Shown here piece by piece: positions 47,735-56,127 of a DNA stretch of 64,000 nucleotides. The stretch's first letter is position 1, and every line of letters begins with the position of its first letter. A program made the position numbers and the translations under genes. The stretch lies in the NCBI RefSeq assembly GCF_004339765.1, contig NZ_SMGO01000001.1, positions 992,001 through 1,056,000 of the forward strand, given 5' to 3'. This DNA is from Albibacterium bauzanense (GTDB lineage Bacteria > Bacteroidota > Bacteroidia > Sphingobacteriales > Sphingobacteriaceae). The notes below the pieces were generated by a model. It saw only the letters and a program-made list of their open reading frames with translations, was not told the DNA's origin and made no database searches.

Positions 47735-48753
47735 GTTACCTCCTTCCCTGAAAACCGCGTTTGATAAGTCTCCAGACTGTCTTTTGAACCGAATGCAACT
47801 GTATTTGAACCCATCGGACTATTCACTTGATCGGCTTGGAAAAAATAACTTCTGGATGCTTCTATTAAAGTTTCTGCTATAGAAAAATCGACGAAATAAA
47901 TAGCACCTATTTCATTTGTGTCTATTTCACCATCTTCTAAAAAAGCTTTAATACAATGGAGGTCATCAAACTTAAAAACTTTGCCTTTTTTGGTCACGAT
48001 TTCCGCCCCGAAACGGTTATCACTAATCGTCATTTTACAAAAATCACAATTGTCACTTTCAAAGCGTATAGGCTTAGGGCCAGAGCTGCAGCCAATAAAA
48101 ACAATCTGTATAATCAAAATTGAAGCTGCTGTTCTCTTAGCGCATAACATGCATTTAAAAAACGGTTTGTGATTTCTTAATTCGAAGATTAGGCAACCTA
48201 AGAGAGCTAAGCCTACTAGAAGCATAAGCCATCCTCCGATAGCAGGAAAAGAATAGGCTCCAAAGTTCAGCAATTGCTTAAATCCAATCAAGGGTGGCTG
48301 ATAGGCTTGTCCGGGCACCTTTATGGCAGCTGTAGGATCCAGATTATGACCATACTCATACTCCCAATTATAAAAATCAACCATTGCCAGAATTGCAAAT
48401 AGAAAGAAAGCAATAGCCCATAAATAGAACAATTTCTTTTTCTTTGCTTTAGCAGTTATGAATCCAAAAATGGCAAAAAAACCAAGAATATAGGGGAGAA
48501 CTGTAAATTCGACAAAATCATCTTTATGCAAAGTACGCATACCTATATAATGGTTCAGACCATTAATAATTTCGACATCACCTGCCAGTTTATTAGCATG
48601 TATTTGCATCTCCAAGCCTTCAGGATATTGTGGAGCATCAAGTTGGATTCTCCAGATTGGCACAAAAATCACAATGATTAAAGCTATCCCACATAGAATA
48701 GAGATGATCCTGGTAATCATTGAGATTTGTGTATGGCCACTTTCATCTTTCAT
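47710..48753 (-). CDS. nosL: NosL copper-chaperone domain fused to an N-terminal membrane domain
   Basis: The 347-residue product combines an N-terminal membrane region (helices about 15-33, 85-102, 109-125, 172-190) with a C-terminal NosL domain (about 225-347) that has the copper motif NCDFCKM (Cys236, Cys239, Met241) and KFDDLHCIKAFL. NosL delivers Cu(I) for NosZ. Residues 202-222 look like a lipoprotein signal (hydrophobic, ending IVFIGC) that starts with Met202, so the chaperone might also be made separately. It follows nosZ by 75 nt, with a hairpin in the gap. Confidence 0.82.
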   Translation of the reverse strand: MKDESGHTQISMITRIISILCGIALIIVIFVPIWRIQLDAPQYPEGLEMQIHANKLAGDVEIINGLNHYIGMRTLHKDDFVEFTVLPYILGFFAIFGFITAKAKKKKLFYLWAIAFFLFAILAMVDFYNWEYEYGHNLDPTAAIKVPGQAYQPPLIGFKQLLNFGAYSFPAIGGWLMLLVGLALLGCLIFELRNHKPFFKCMLCAKRTAASILIIQIVFIGCSSGPKPIRFESDNCDFCKMTISDNRFGAEIVTKKGKVFKFDDLHCIKAFLEDGEIDTNEIGAIYFVDFSIAETLIEASRSYFFQADQVNSPMGSNTVAFGSKDSLETYQTRFSGKEVTWEEYLKN

Positions 48754-48775
48754 GATATTGGGCTTTATTTTGGAA

Positions 48776-48812
48776 GTAATAAACCTCTCCTAAAACAAAA
48801 GAGGTTTATTAC
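48776..48812. repeat. Perfect 13-bp hairpin between nosZ and nosL
   Basis: GTAATAAACCTCT (48776-48788) and AGAGGTTTATTAC (48800-48812) are exact reverse complements with an 11-nt loop. The sequence after it on the nosZ mRNA is not T-rich, so it may be an attenuator or mRNA-stability element that sets the nosZ:nosL ratio. Confidence 0.8.
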
Positions 48813-48828
48813 ATGAACGGATTTAATT

Positions 48829-50811
48829 TTATTTTGTACCAGGTCCTAGTGCTGTATCACCTAAACCATAACGAATCGGTGTATTCGAACCAGCTGGTGA
48901 AACACGGATATAACCAGACATCTCTTGGTGCAATGCACTACAGAAATCAGTACAATACATAGGCCAGATGCCTGCTTGTTTAGGAGTCCACTTCAATGTT
49001 TGCGTCTCTCCTGGCATAACCAAAAGCTCAGCCGTATTCGCTCCCTTTATAGCAAATCCGTGTGGGATATCCCAGTCCTGCTCTCTGTTGGTAAAATGGA
49101 AATAAACCTCATCACCAACATGAATTCCCTCAATGTTATCCGGGGCTAGGTGACTACGGATGGCTGCCATATATACATGAACTATTTTTCCGTCTCGTAC
49201 CACGCGAGCATCACCTTCATTCTTTGTCACATAGGGGTGTTTGTTTTCCTCAAGATTATAAATCTTCTTTGAATTCTTCATAATCGTTTCGGCTGGGATG
49301 ATCTGACTATAATGAGGCTCCCCAATTGTTGGAAAATCAAGCAATAACTGCATTTTATCGCCTGAAATATCATAGAGTTGTGCACTTTGTGTCAATTCCG
49401 GACCTGTAGGTAAATAGCGGTCCTTTGTGATTTTATTATATGCAACTGCATATTTACCACTTGGTTTCCGAGTATCTCCACCAGGTATTGTTAAGTGCCC
49501 AACAGAGTAAAAGGTAGGAGAACGATCAATGATTTTAAGGTCTTTTAAGTTCCATTTCACAATCTCTGACGAAAGAAAGAATGAAGTATATGCATTCCCT
49601 TTATCATCAAACTCAGTATGTAAAGGTCCTAAACCTGGTTTTTCAACTTCACCATATAATACCGATTCATATTTAAGCACATTAAAACCATCGTACTGAC
49701 CATCGAAGTCTTTATTATCAATGGCTTTTTGAATTTTCGAGAAAGCGAAGACCGGTAGCAAAGCAGCCAATTTACCACTACCTACTATGTACTCACCTGA
49801 AGGGTCAACATCAGTTCCATGAGGAGATTTTGGACAAGGGATAAAGTAGCATATCTCTCTTAGCATATCCGGTGTTAACGTTAAGATTTCAGTTTTAATT
49901 TCAGATGAAGCTGTATGTGTTTCTTCATTATACTTATTATGTGCATATTTCACTGTTTTCTTTATTCCCTTTCCTGCCTTAATCAATTCCTCTGCCTTTT
50001 TCCAGTTTACTGCCATAATAAAATCTTTGTCATTTTGAGAAGCATTGACTTCAAGCTGAGTATATGCCTTTTCGGTGTTGTAAGTAGAGAAGAAGAACCA
50101 GCCGCTACTTGGGCCTTTTCCTGAATGACTAAGATCAAAATTAAGTGCAGGAACTTCCAATTGAAAAGCGATATCCATATTTCCAGTTGTTTTATCTACA
50201 CTTATAAAACTGATCGAACCTTTAAAGTTCTCTTTATAGGTATGAATGGGATATTCAACACCATCATCAGGAACACTGAAACGGGTACCAGCTACAACAT
50301 ATTCTGTATTTTCTGTTATAAAAGGTGAGGAGTGATTACCTGCACTATTAGGAATTTCTATAATTTCAACCGTTTTAAAAGTTGTAAGATCAATCCTGGC
50401 AACACGAGGAGTATTGTTCGCATTCGCAAAAACCCATCTTCCATCCATGATACCGTCCGTTTGAGAGATTTGAAGGTGATGCAAATCATCCCATGGAACA
50501 AATCCATGTGAAGTATTTAACAATGGTATCGTTTCTTCGGAATATCCATAACCCTTTTCAGGATCTACCGAAAAAACCGGAAGGACTTTTAACAAGCGGG
50601 CCGAAGGATATCCATATACTGCTAACTGGCCGCTAAATCCTCCGGAAACAAAACCATAATACTCGTCATATTCTCCCGGTGCCACATACACTTTTTCTGC
50701 GGCACCTGCACTTACGGCCGTCCCCGCCGTTTTGGGTTTACAGGAATTTAGTCCTGTCAGAATTGCCAGAGCAGATGCTAAGGCAAACATCTTTTTTGTT
50801 GAATTAAACAT
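48829..50811 (-). CDS. nosZ: Nitrous oxide reductase, Sec-type (clade II)
   Basis: The 660-residue protein has a Sec/SPII-like signal ending LNSC (about residue 27) instead of a twin-arginine one, a seven-bladed propeller with the CuZ His ligands (HHLQISQ, GNHSSPF, DLSHSG, SPHGTDVD, GPLHTEF, SVGHLT, GEPHYS), and a C-terminal cupredoxin with the CuA ligands His584, Cys620, Cys624, His628 and Met631 in CTDFCSALHQEM. It reduces N2O to N2. The Sec signal and CTDFC motif place it in clade II. Confidence 0.96.
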   Translation of the reverse strand: MFNSTKKMFALASALAILTGLNSCKPKTAGTAVSAGAAEKVYVAPGEYDEYYGFVSGGFSGQLAVYGYPSARLLKVLPVFSVDPEKGYGYSEETIPLLNTSHGFVPWDDLHHLQISQTDGIMDGRWVFANANNTPRVARIDLTTFKTVEIIEIPNSAGNHSSPFITENTEYVVAGTRFSVPDDGVEYPIHTYKENFKGSISFISVDKTTGNMDIAFQLEVPALNFDLSHSGKGPSSGWFFFSTYNTEKAYTQLEVNASQNDKDFIMAVNWKKAEELIKAGKGIKKTVKYAHNKYNEETHTASSEIKTEILTLTPDMLREICYFIPCPKSPHGTDVDPSGEYIVGSGKLAALLPVFAFSKIQKAIDNKDFDGQYDGFNVLKYESVLYGEVEKPGLGPLHTEFDDKGNAYTSFFLSSEIVKWNLKDLKIIDRSPTFYSVGHLTIPGGDTRKPSGKYAVAYNKITKDRYLPTGPELTQSAQLYDISGDKMQLLLDFPTIGEPHYSQIIPAETIMKNSKKIYNLEENKHPYVTKNEGDARVVRDGKIVHVYMAAIRSHLAPDNIEGIHVGDEVYFHFTNREQDWDIPHGFAIKGANTAELLVMPGETQTLKWTPKQAGIWPMYCTDFCSALHQEMSGYIRVSPAGSNTPIRYGLGDTALGPGTK

Positions 50812-50899
50812 ACGGTTTAGGATTAAATTTTCTAATTGTACTTATTTATAGTTCAAAGAATTATTAATCAAATCTAACCAGAGGTTTATATACAATATA

Positions 50900-50911
50900 T
50901 GCGTTAAATCA
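50900..50911. promoter_or_regulatory. Degenerate FNR-like half-palindrome upstream of nosZ
   Basis: On the minus strand it reads TGATTTAACGCA; the left half matches TGATTTAA of the clean site at 57783, while the right half CGCA departs from ATCA. It lies 89 nt upstream of the nosZ ATG. It is a weak candidate, possibly from the same regulon. Confidence 0.25.
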
Positions 50912-50960
50912 TATTTTTAAGTGATAGAAAATTAGAGATAAACAGCAGATTACCTACATG

Positions 50961-52745
50961 TTAAATGAATATTTCTGTAGCTAACTTATGTTCAAACTTT
51001 AGCAAGTCGTTCAACATTTTATTACGATAAATTTCCTTTTCATTATATAAATTTGGAATCAGTTCTTTATAGTAGTTTATCCCATTCTGCAATTGCTCCT
51101 TAAACTTAAGTAAGTATTTTCGCTTCTTTTCATTCAACTGCTCCACCTGCATATCAATCTCTTTATTCAGATACTCCACATAAAGCTTCAATTCATTAAT
51201 GAATAAATTTGGACGCTCAATATCATTCAATAAGTTTACTTTACCATAGATATGCTTAATCATCTGTTCTAAAGTAAATCTGCCAGAAAAATATGCAAGA
51301 TTAGGACCTGGACAAATGGCTACAGCTGTTCTCTCCTTTGGCTCTAAAATATTATTTTTAATATATGCAGAAGTAGCTAATCCTTCACACAAACAAACCT
51401 TCTCTGTAATTAAATCAAATTGTTTCTTGAACTCTTGCTCAGGTAAATTCGCAGTTTCCAATTGCTTTATTTTCAGGTTCTGAAATTCTCGAGAAGCGGT
51501 ACAGATTGGTTGTTCAGTAAATTCAGTATTAGAAACAAGGAATTTCTTTTTGCATGGGCTTCCGGGTCTCCCTTTTTTAATGCGCTCCAACCTCAACTCT
51601 TCTGCAGAACTTTTCCTGAAATTATTAAAAGGGATTCCCAAAGGAGAAGAACCACTGATATAAAAATCATCCTGAGTAGCAAACTCTAAAGACTCCAATG
51701 TTCCATCATCAACGTTCGTTGCTTCAGGGACTAAAAGAAATGGACTACCCCAACCCGTTCCATCCAACTTATAATAATCAACTAAAAATCTATCCTCATC
51801 AGCAGTACCTATTCCGCCCTGAACTGTTAACCTTTGAGTTGGTATTTGATCGACAGCCAGCTCTTTTGTCTTCAATGCATTCTGATATATTTCAAAAAGG
51901 GAATCAGCCATCTCTTCCCGTCTTTGCTTAAACTCTTCCAATATTGGGCCCAAAAGATATCCTTCTGTAGCAAAAGCATGTCCTCCACAGTTCAAACCAG
52001 ATTCTATTCGAAACTCAGATATCCATAAACCCTTCTTTGCCAAAAACTTTGCCTGAATAAAAGCTGACCGAAAATCACTCACTTTAAGAATAATCTGCTT
52101 TTTAAAACTCTGATTATAAGTTGGATAGAAATCATAAAAATCTTCTAATGAACTATATAATCTTGGATTCATTCCTGCCGAAAGAATAAGCGAAGAGTTA
52201 AGATCACTTTGTGCAAACCCACGGAGTGCAGCTATAGCATCAGTAAATTGATCACCCAAATTATCTCCCTCTGAACTAAAGTTCATTTTATCGACCTTAG
52301 ACATAATATTTACATCAATGGAACCACAATAAAGTTGCTTTCTCAATTCAGTCTGCACATTCTTCTTCGTATTAATATCAGAAAGCAGCAGCATTTCATT
52401 GTATAATTTCTTTAATAAGGAGCGATCAGGTAGAAGTTCAAAATATTTAGAAATCTCTGAACCGGGACTAAATTCAGAGCATTTTAACAAGTCAAATTGT
52501 TTATCAACTATTTGTTTAAGCAAATTCAAATAGGCAGTAATCCGCTTTGCACGAAAATCAGGCACCTTGGAAGAAATTGGCACAAAATCCTCATCGATTT
52601 TCTTAGCATAAAATTGGCGCATCCGTTCAATCAAAATATCATCCACAATTGAAACAACAGATGAGATACCGTAACGAGCAACTTTCACTGGAGTATCAAT
52701 CGAGAAAGCGAGACCTAGTACTGGGATATGGAATGTATGATTCAT
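50961..52745 (-). CDS. Nitronate monooxygenase/2-nitropropane dioxygenase-like protein of unknown function
   Basis: The 594-residue protein resembles FMN-dependent TIM-barrel enzymes of the nitronate monooxygenase group: an IPVLGLAFSIDTPVKVARYG start, GLNCGGHAF at 251-258, and VQGGIGTADE at 308-317 followed by DGTGWGSPFLLVPEAT. It is far longer than NMO (about 330), and the C-terminal part has five conserved-looking Cys (398, 415, 451, 453, 478) that could bind metal or an Fe-S cluster, followed by a coiled-coil-rich tail (500-590). The gene lies between nosZ and the nirK-linked genes and has an FNR-like site upstream. I do not recognise a named function. Confidence 0.55.
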   Translation of the reverse strand: MNHTFHIPVLGLAFSIDTPVKVARYGISSVVSIVDDILIERMRQFYAKKIDEDFVPISSKVPDFRAKRITAYLNLLKQIVDKQFDLLKCSEFSPGSEISKYFELLPDRSLLKKLYNEMLLLSDINTKKNVQTELRKQLYCGSIDVNIMSKVDKMNFSSEGDNLGDQFTDAIAALRGFAQSDLNSSLILSAGMNPRLYSSLEDFYDFYPTYNQSFKKQIILKVSDFRSAFIQAKFLAKKGLWISEFRIESGLNCGGHAFATEGYLLGPILEEFKQRREEMADSLFEIYQNALKTKELAVDQIPTQRLTVQGGIGTADEDRFLVDYYKLDGTGWGSPFLLVPEATNVDDGTLESLEFATQDDFYISGSSPLGIPFNNFRKSSAEELRLERIKKGRPGSPCKKKFLVSNTEFTEQPICTASREFQNLKIKQLETANLPEQEFKKQFDLITEKVCLCEGLATSAYIKNNILEPKERTAVAICPGPNLAYFSGRFTLEQMIKHIYGKVNLLNDIERPNLFINELKLYVEYLNKEIDMQVEQLNEKKRKYLLKFKEQLQNGINYYKELIPNLYNEKEIYRNKMLNDLLKFEHKLATEIFI

Positions 52746-52764
52746 AATATTATGTTTAAATTCA

Positions 52765-52772
52765 CAAATGTA
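52765..52772 (-). promoter_or_regulatory. Candidate -7 box (TACATTTG) of the NMO-like gene
   Basis: A full TAnnTTTG match on the minus strand, 19 nt before the ATG at 52745. The FNR-like palindrome at 52802-52813 is centred about 42 nt upstream of the last base of the box. Confidence 0.5.
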
Positions 52773-52801
52773 AATTGACCTAATATTATAGAGTTAAAAT
52801 A

Positions 52802-52813
52802 TGATGAATATCA
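52802..52813. promoter_or_regulatory. FNR-like palindrome TGATGAATATCA
   Basis: A symmetric TGAT-N4-ATCA site with outer A/T bases (ATGAT...ATCAT), 57 nt upstream of the NMO-like gene. It fits the ATGAY-N4-RTCAT pattern seen at four other places in this island. Confidence 0.6.
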
Positions 52814-52883
52814 TAAAAAAAAGTAATCCCTAAGCCACACGCACCAACGTATAACTTAGGGATATTATATAATTATAGTTTTC

Positions 52884-54155
52884 TTAAATCGGCTTGAAAA
52901 TAGAAAACGCTTCTCTTTCTAAATGCTCCTGATGATCAGGATGAGCAATCTTAATTAATTCTTCACCACGTGCTCTCAAGTTTTTCCCATGCAAATATGC
53001 AATACCATATTCAGTAACAACATAATGTACATGAGCCCGGGTCGTGACAACAGATGCTCCCGGTTTCAGGAGCGAAACGATCCTTGAAATTCCCTTATTA
53101 GTCACTGAAGGAATTGCAATAATGGGTTTTCCACCTTTAGAAAGTGCTGCGCCACGCATAAAATCTACTTGACCGCCTACTCCGCTATATTGCCTGGTTC
53201 CTATAGAATCTGCACATACCTGTCCAAAGATATCTACTTCTATTGCGCTGTTAATAGCAGTAACCTTCGGATTCTTTGAAATCGTAACCGGATCATTTAC
53301 ATATTCAATATCCAGCATTCTTACAAGAAGGTTATTATCAACAAAATCATAAAGTCTCTTTGATCCAATAACAAAGCTCGACACAATTGCTCCCGGATGA
53401 ATCTTTTTAAGTCTATTGTTAATAACACCTTTCTCAACCAGATCAATTACCCCATCAGAGAACATTTCTGTATGTATTCCTAAATCTTTATGGTTGGTTA
53501 AACATCTAAGAACAGCATTCGGAATACCACCAATCCCCATCTGAAGAGTTGCTCCATCTTCAACCAATGAAGCAACATTCTCACCAATAGCTAATTCTGT
53601 AGGAGAAGGTTCTTTAAGTTTTTGAGCAAATATTGGATAATCTACCTCAACTGTTGCAGTAAAATTAGAAATATGTAAAACTCCGTCGCCGATAGCACGT
53701 GGCATATTTGGGTTTATCTCTGCAATAATAATCGATGCTTTCTCCACTGCGGCTCTTGAAATATCGCATGATACCCCAAGGGTACAATAACCATTATTAT
53801 CCGGAGGAGAAACGCTTATCAATGCAACATCCAAAGGAACCAATCCACTGCGAAATGCTTTTGGTATCTCACTTAAGAACATTGGAACATAGCTCGCTCT
53901 TCCTTCGTTAACAGCCTTTCGGATATTAGAACCTACAAAAAAGGCATTTATTTCAAATGCCGATGCATGTTCTTTATTAGCATACGGAGCATCCCACTCC
54001 GTATGCATGCTATAAATTCTAACGTTATTAAGTTCTCCACTTCTCTTTGCCATTGCATTCACCAATTCTTTAGGCGTTGCGGCAGCTGAATGGATAAAAA
54101 CACGATGGTTAGATTGGATTAACTTAACAGCTTCTTCAGCAGTTGTAAAATTCAT
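52884..54155 (-). CDS. Acetyl-CoA hydrolase/transferase-family CoA-transferase (4-hydroxybutyrate/acetate type)
   Basis: The 423-residue protein has the family pattern: an N-terminal Rossmann-like domain with VDVALISVSPPDNNGYCTLG, GIGGIPNAVLRCL, and a C-terminal part with GTRQYSGVGGQVDFMRGA and HGKNLRARGEELIKIAHP. It moves CoA between acyl-CoA and a carboxylate such as acetate or succinate. It begins 6 nt after nirK, an unusual partner for a respiratory enzyme. Confidence 0.88.
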   Translation of the reverse strand: MNFTTAEEAVKLIQSNHRVFIHSAAATPKELVNAMAKRSGELNNVRIYSMHTEWDAPYANKEHASAFEINAFFVGSNIRKAVNEGRASYVPMFLSEIPKAFRSGLVPLDVALISVSPPDNNGYCTLGVSCDISRAAVEKASIIIAEINPNMPRAIGDGVLHISNFTATVEVDYPIFAQKLKEPSPTELAIGENVASLVEDGATLQMGIGGIPNAVLRCLTNHKDLGIHTEMFSDGVIDLVEKGVINNRLKKIHPGAIVSSFVIGSKRLYDFVDNNLLVRMLDIEYVNDPVTISKNPKVTAINSAIEVDIFGQVCADSIGTRQYSGVGGQVDFMRGAALSKGGKPIIAIPSVTNKGISRIVSLLKPGASVVTTRAHVHYVVTEYGIAYLHGKNLRARGEELIKIAHPDHQEHLEREAFSIFKPI

Positions 54156-54161
54156 TCTGAT

Positions 54162-55310
54162 TTATTTAATAGGGCCAGCTTTTTCTATCTCTTTCATTAA
54201 AGAATTATCCCATTCACCTTCGGCCTTAATAGTTGCAATAGCTCCGAAAGCAATTGCTTCAATCAAGTTATGGTTTACAAATGCATATGTTCCTGGTTCT
54301 CTGAACCGATAGAGTGCGGCTGCTGCTGATCCACCTGGAATATGCCAAGTTTCAAAATCTGTATAAGGAGTATTATTAAATTTCCCTCCTGGCCAGAACA
54401 GATCAGAGTGTCCTCCAATTAAATGTAATCGGGTATCTCGATTCGCTTGAGCGCTAATCAATAAAACCTTATCGCCTACATTTACAACAGGAGAATTCTT
54501 TCCGGTCAAGGAATTTTTCTTGCCATTAAACACTATATGCGTTGGTATTAACGTTTTAATAGAATTAGCCATTTCATTCATACTTTCATTAGCAGTAGCA
54601 AGATTCATAAATGAACCGTCTGCATTCTTAGGAAGGTAGAAGTCTTGTTCAACAATATAAAGTGCTTTATCATATTCTACCAAGTTTCCTTTTTCATCCT
54701 TCAATCCTTCTCTTGGTAAAACCATAATGGCTCCATTCATTCCTGAAGTAACGTGCATTGGAGTCATCATTCCACCTGGTGCACAGTGATACACAAAAAC
54801 ACCTGCTCTGGTAGCCTTAAAGCGGAAAACCACCTCTTCTCCAGGATTAACCTCTGAAATATCTCCCCCTCCCATATGACCTGTAGCTGCATGGAAATCT
54901 ATATTATGCATCATGGAATTTGTTGCTGGATTCTTCAATGTCAATTCAACATAATCATCTTGATGAACAACAATTAAAGGTCCAGGAACTGATCCATTAA
55001 AAGTTAGTGCCCAAACTGAATCACCGGGAGCAACTTCCCATTTTTTTTCCTGTATTTCAAGGGTTACTTCAACGATCTTTGGACCACCTTTAGCAACTTG
55101 GTCATGCACAGGTACCAATGGAGGCATAACCATCTCTTGTTTAACACGCTCAAAATCGTCTCCCTCACCTTCAAAGGTTGCGTCTATAACAGATGTTTTT
55201 GAGCCTCCACCCTGACCACAAGACACCAATATGCCCAAAAGTGCTAAATACATCAATGGTCTAATTCTTTTTAACATTACAAACAGTCGATTAACTTTCA
55301 TAGTCTTCAT
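54162..55310 (-). CDS. nirK: Copper-containing nitrite reductase NirK, lipoprotein form
   Basis: The 382-residue product has a signal ending ILVSC (Cys31) and two cupredoxin domains. The type 1 copper ligands are His135, Cys176, His186 and Met191; type 2 ligands are His140, His175 and His347; catalytic Asp138 (HNIDFH) and His296 (RLHLIGGH) are also present. It reduces nitrite to nitric oxide in the periplasm. All key residues are kept, so it should be active. An FNR-like site and a -7 box lie upstream. Confidence 0.95.
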   Translation of the reverse strand: MKTMKVNRLFVMLKRIRPLMYLALLGILVSCGQGGGSKTSVIDATFEGEGDDFERVKQEMVMPPLVPVHDQVAKGGPKIVEVTLEIQEKKWEVAPGDSVWALTFNGSVPGPLIVVHQDDYVELTLKNPATNSMMHNIDFHAATGHMGGGDISEVNPGEEVVFRFKATRAGVFVYHCAPGGMMTPMHVTSGMNGAIMVLPREGLKDEKGNLVEYDKALYIVEQDFYLPKNADGSFMNLATANESMNEMANSIKTLIPTHIVFNGKKNSLTGKNSPVVNVGDKVLLISAQANRDTRLHLIGGHSDLFWPGGKFNNTPYTDFETWHIPGGSAAAALYRFREPGTYAFVNHNLIEAIAFGAIATIKAEGEWDNSLMKEIEKAGPIK

Positions 55311-55360
55311 AGCTATTTATTTATATTACTAAAACACAGTATTCTTTTCCTACTGTACAT

Positions 55361-55368
55361 CAAAAGTA
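55361..55368 (-). promoter_or_regulatory. Candidate -7 box (TACTTTTG) of nirK
   Basis: A full TAnnTTTG match on the minus strand, 50 nt before the nirK ATG. The FNR-like site at 55392-55403 is centred about 41 nt upstream of the predicted transcription start, the usual activator position. Confidence 0.6.
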
Positions 55369-55391
55369 TCTTCATTTGACTATATAAATTA

Positions 55392-55403
55392 TGACGAATG
55401 TCA
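55392..55403. promoter_or_regulatory. FNR-like palindrome TGACGAATGTCA upstream of nirK
   Basis: A symmetric TGAC-N4-GTCA site, with A/C flanks, at a class II activator distance (near -41) from the nirK -7 box. Confidence 0.65.
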
Positions 55404-55457
55404 CTAAACAAATTGTTTAAGAACCAGCACATTCAAATATACATCATTTATACTTAA

Positions 55458-55946
55458 CTATTTTACACCATCGTTTTCACGAAAGAATTCAACCATAGCA
55501 TGTGCATCAACTTCTGCCAATGCTTGATCAGGCATTCTAACCATACATATTTCAAGTTCTTCTTGCATAGCTGGGTCTACGTCAATCATTTCATCTGTAT
55601 TGGTTAAGAAATTCATAATCCAAACAGGAGTCCTGCGTCCTGAAACACCTTTGAAGCCTGGACCTACCAATCTTTCGTCGGTAGTTTTATGACAACTCTG
55701 ACATTTTGCTCCATAAATAGCATCACCTTTTTTCGCTAGCTCAGCATCCACGGTAGGTGAAACCGTAAAGTTTGTTTCATTATATTTTCCGGTGCCGACA
55801 GTTTCATTATATTGTTCCTGTAAAGTTTCAGTTTGAACAGCATCATTAGTAGTTGCAGTAGTATCGGTAGTTCCCTCTTCGGTAGAACTATTTGTACAGC
55901 CAATAACAAACAAGGCCGCTGCGCTTAAATAAAGTAGTTTTTTCAT
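55458..55946 (-). CDS. Lipoprotein cytochrome c (class I)
   Basis: The 162-residue protein has an SPII signal ending FVIGC (Cys17), a Thr/Glu-rich linker (18-65) and a single c-type cytochrome domain with the heme-binding CQSCH (Cys82, Cys85, His86). Met138 is the likely sixth ligand. It is membrane-anchored in the periplasm and is a reasonable electron donor to NirK, NosZ or both. It is the gene immediately upstream of nirK on the same strand, with its own promoter and FNR-like site. Confidence 0.88.
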   Translation of the reverse strand: MKKLLYLSAAALFVIGCTNSSTEEGTTDTTATTNDAVQTETLQEQYNETVGTGKYNETNFTVSPTVDAELAKKGDAIYGAKCQSCHKTTDERLVGPGFKGVSGRRTPVWIMNFLTNTDEMIDVDPAMQEELEICMVRMPDQALAEVDAHAMVEFFRENDGVK

Positions 55947-55977
55947 GAGATTATTTGCTAAGTGATTTATGTAAGAA

Positions 55978-55985
55978 CAAAAGTA
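55978..55985 (-). promoter_or_regulatory. Candidate -7 box (TACTTTTG) of the cytochrome c gene
   Basis: A full match, identical to the nirK box. The FNR-like palindrome is centred 35.5 nt upstream of the last base of the box, within 1 nt of the nirK geometry. Confidence 0.6.
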
Positions 55986-56007
55986 GAATTCCTATGTTTT
56001 AAAAATA

Positions 56008-56019
56008 TGATAATTGTCA
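56008..56019. promoter_or_regulatory. FNR-like palindrome TGATAATTGTCA in the cytochrome c/408-aa divergent region
   Basis: TGAT-N4-GTCA with A/T outer bases, 62 nt upstream of the cytochrome c start and 109 nt upstream of the divergent 408-aa gene. It may serve either direction. Confidence 0.6.
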
Positions 56020-56127
56020 TTAAAAAGCAATTATTTTATCATAAAATCAATTTTCATATAGACTATATTTACAAAAAAGAAATAGTTGAATTATAAAATT
56101 TCTATTTCAGAAATAAATACATAGATT

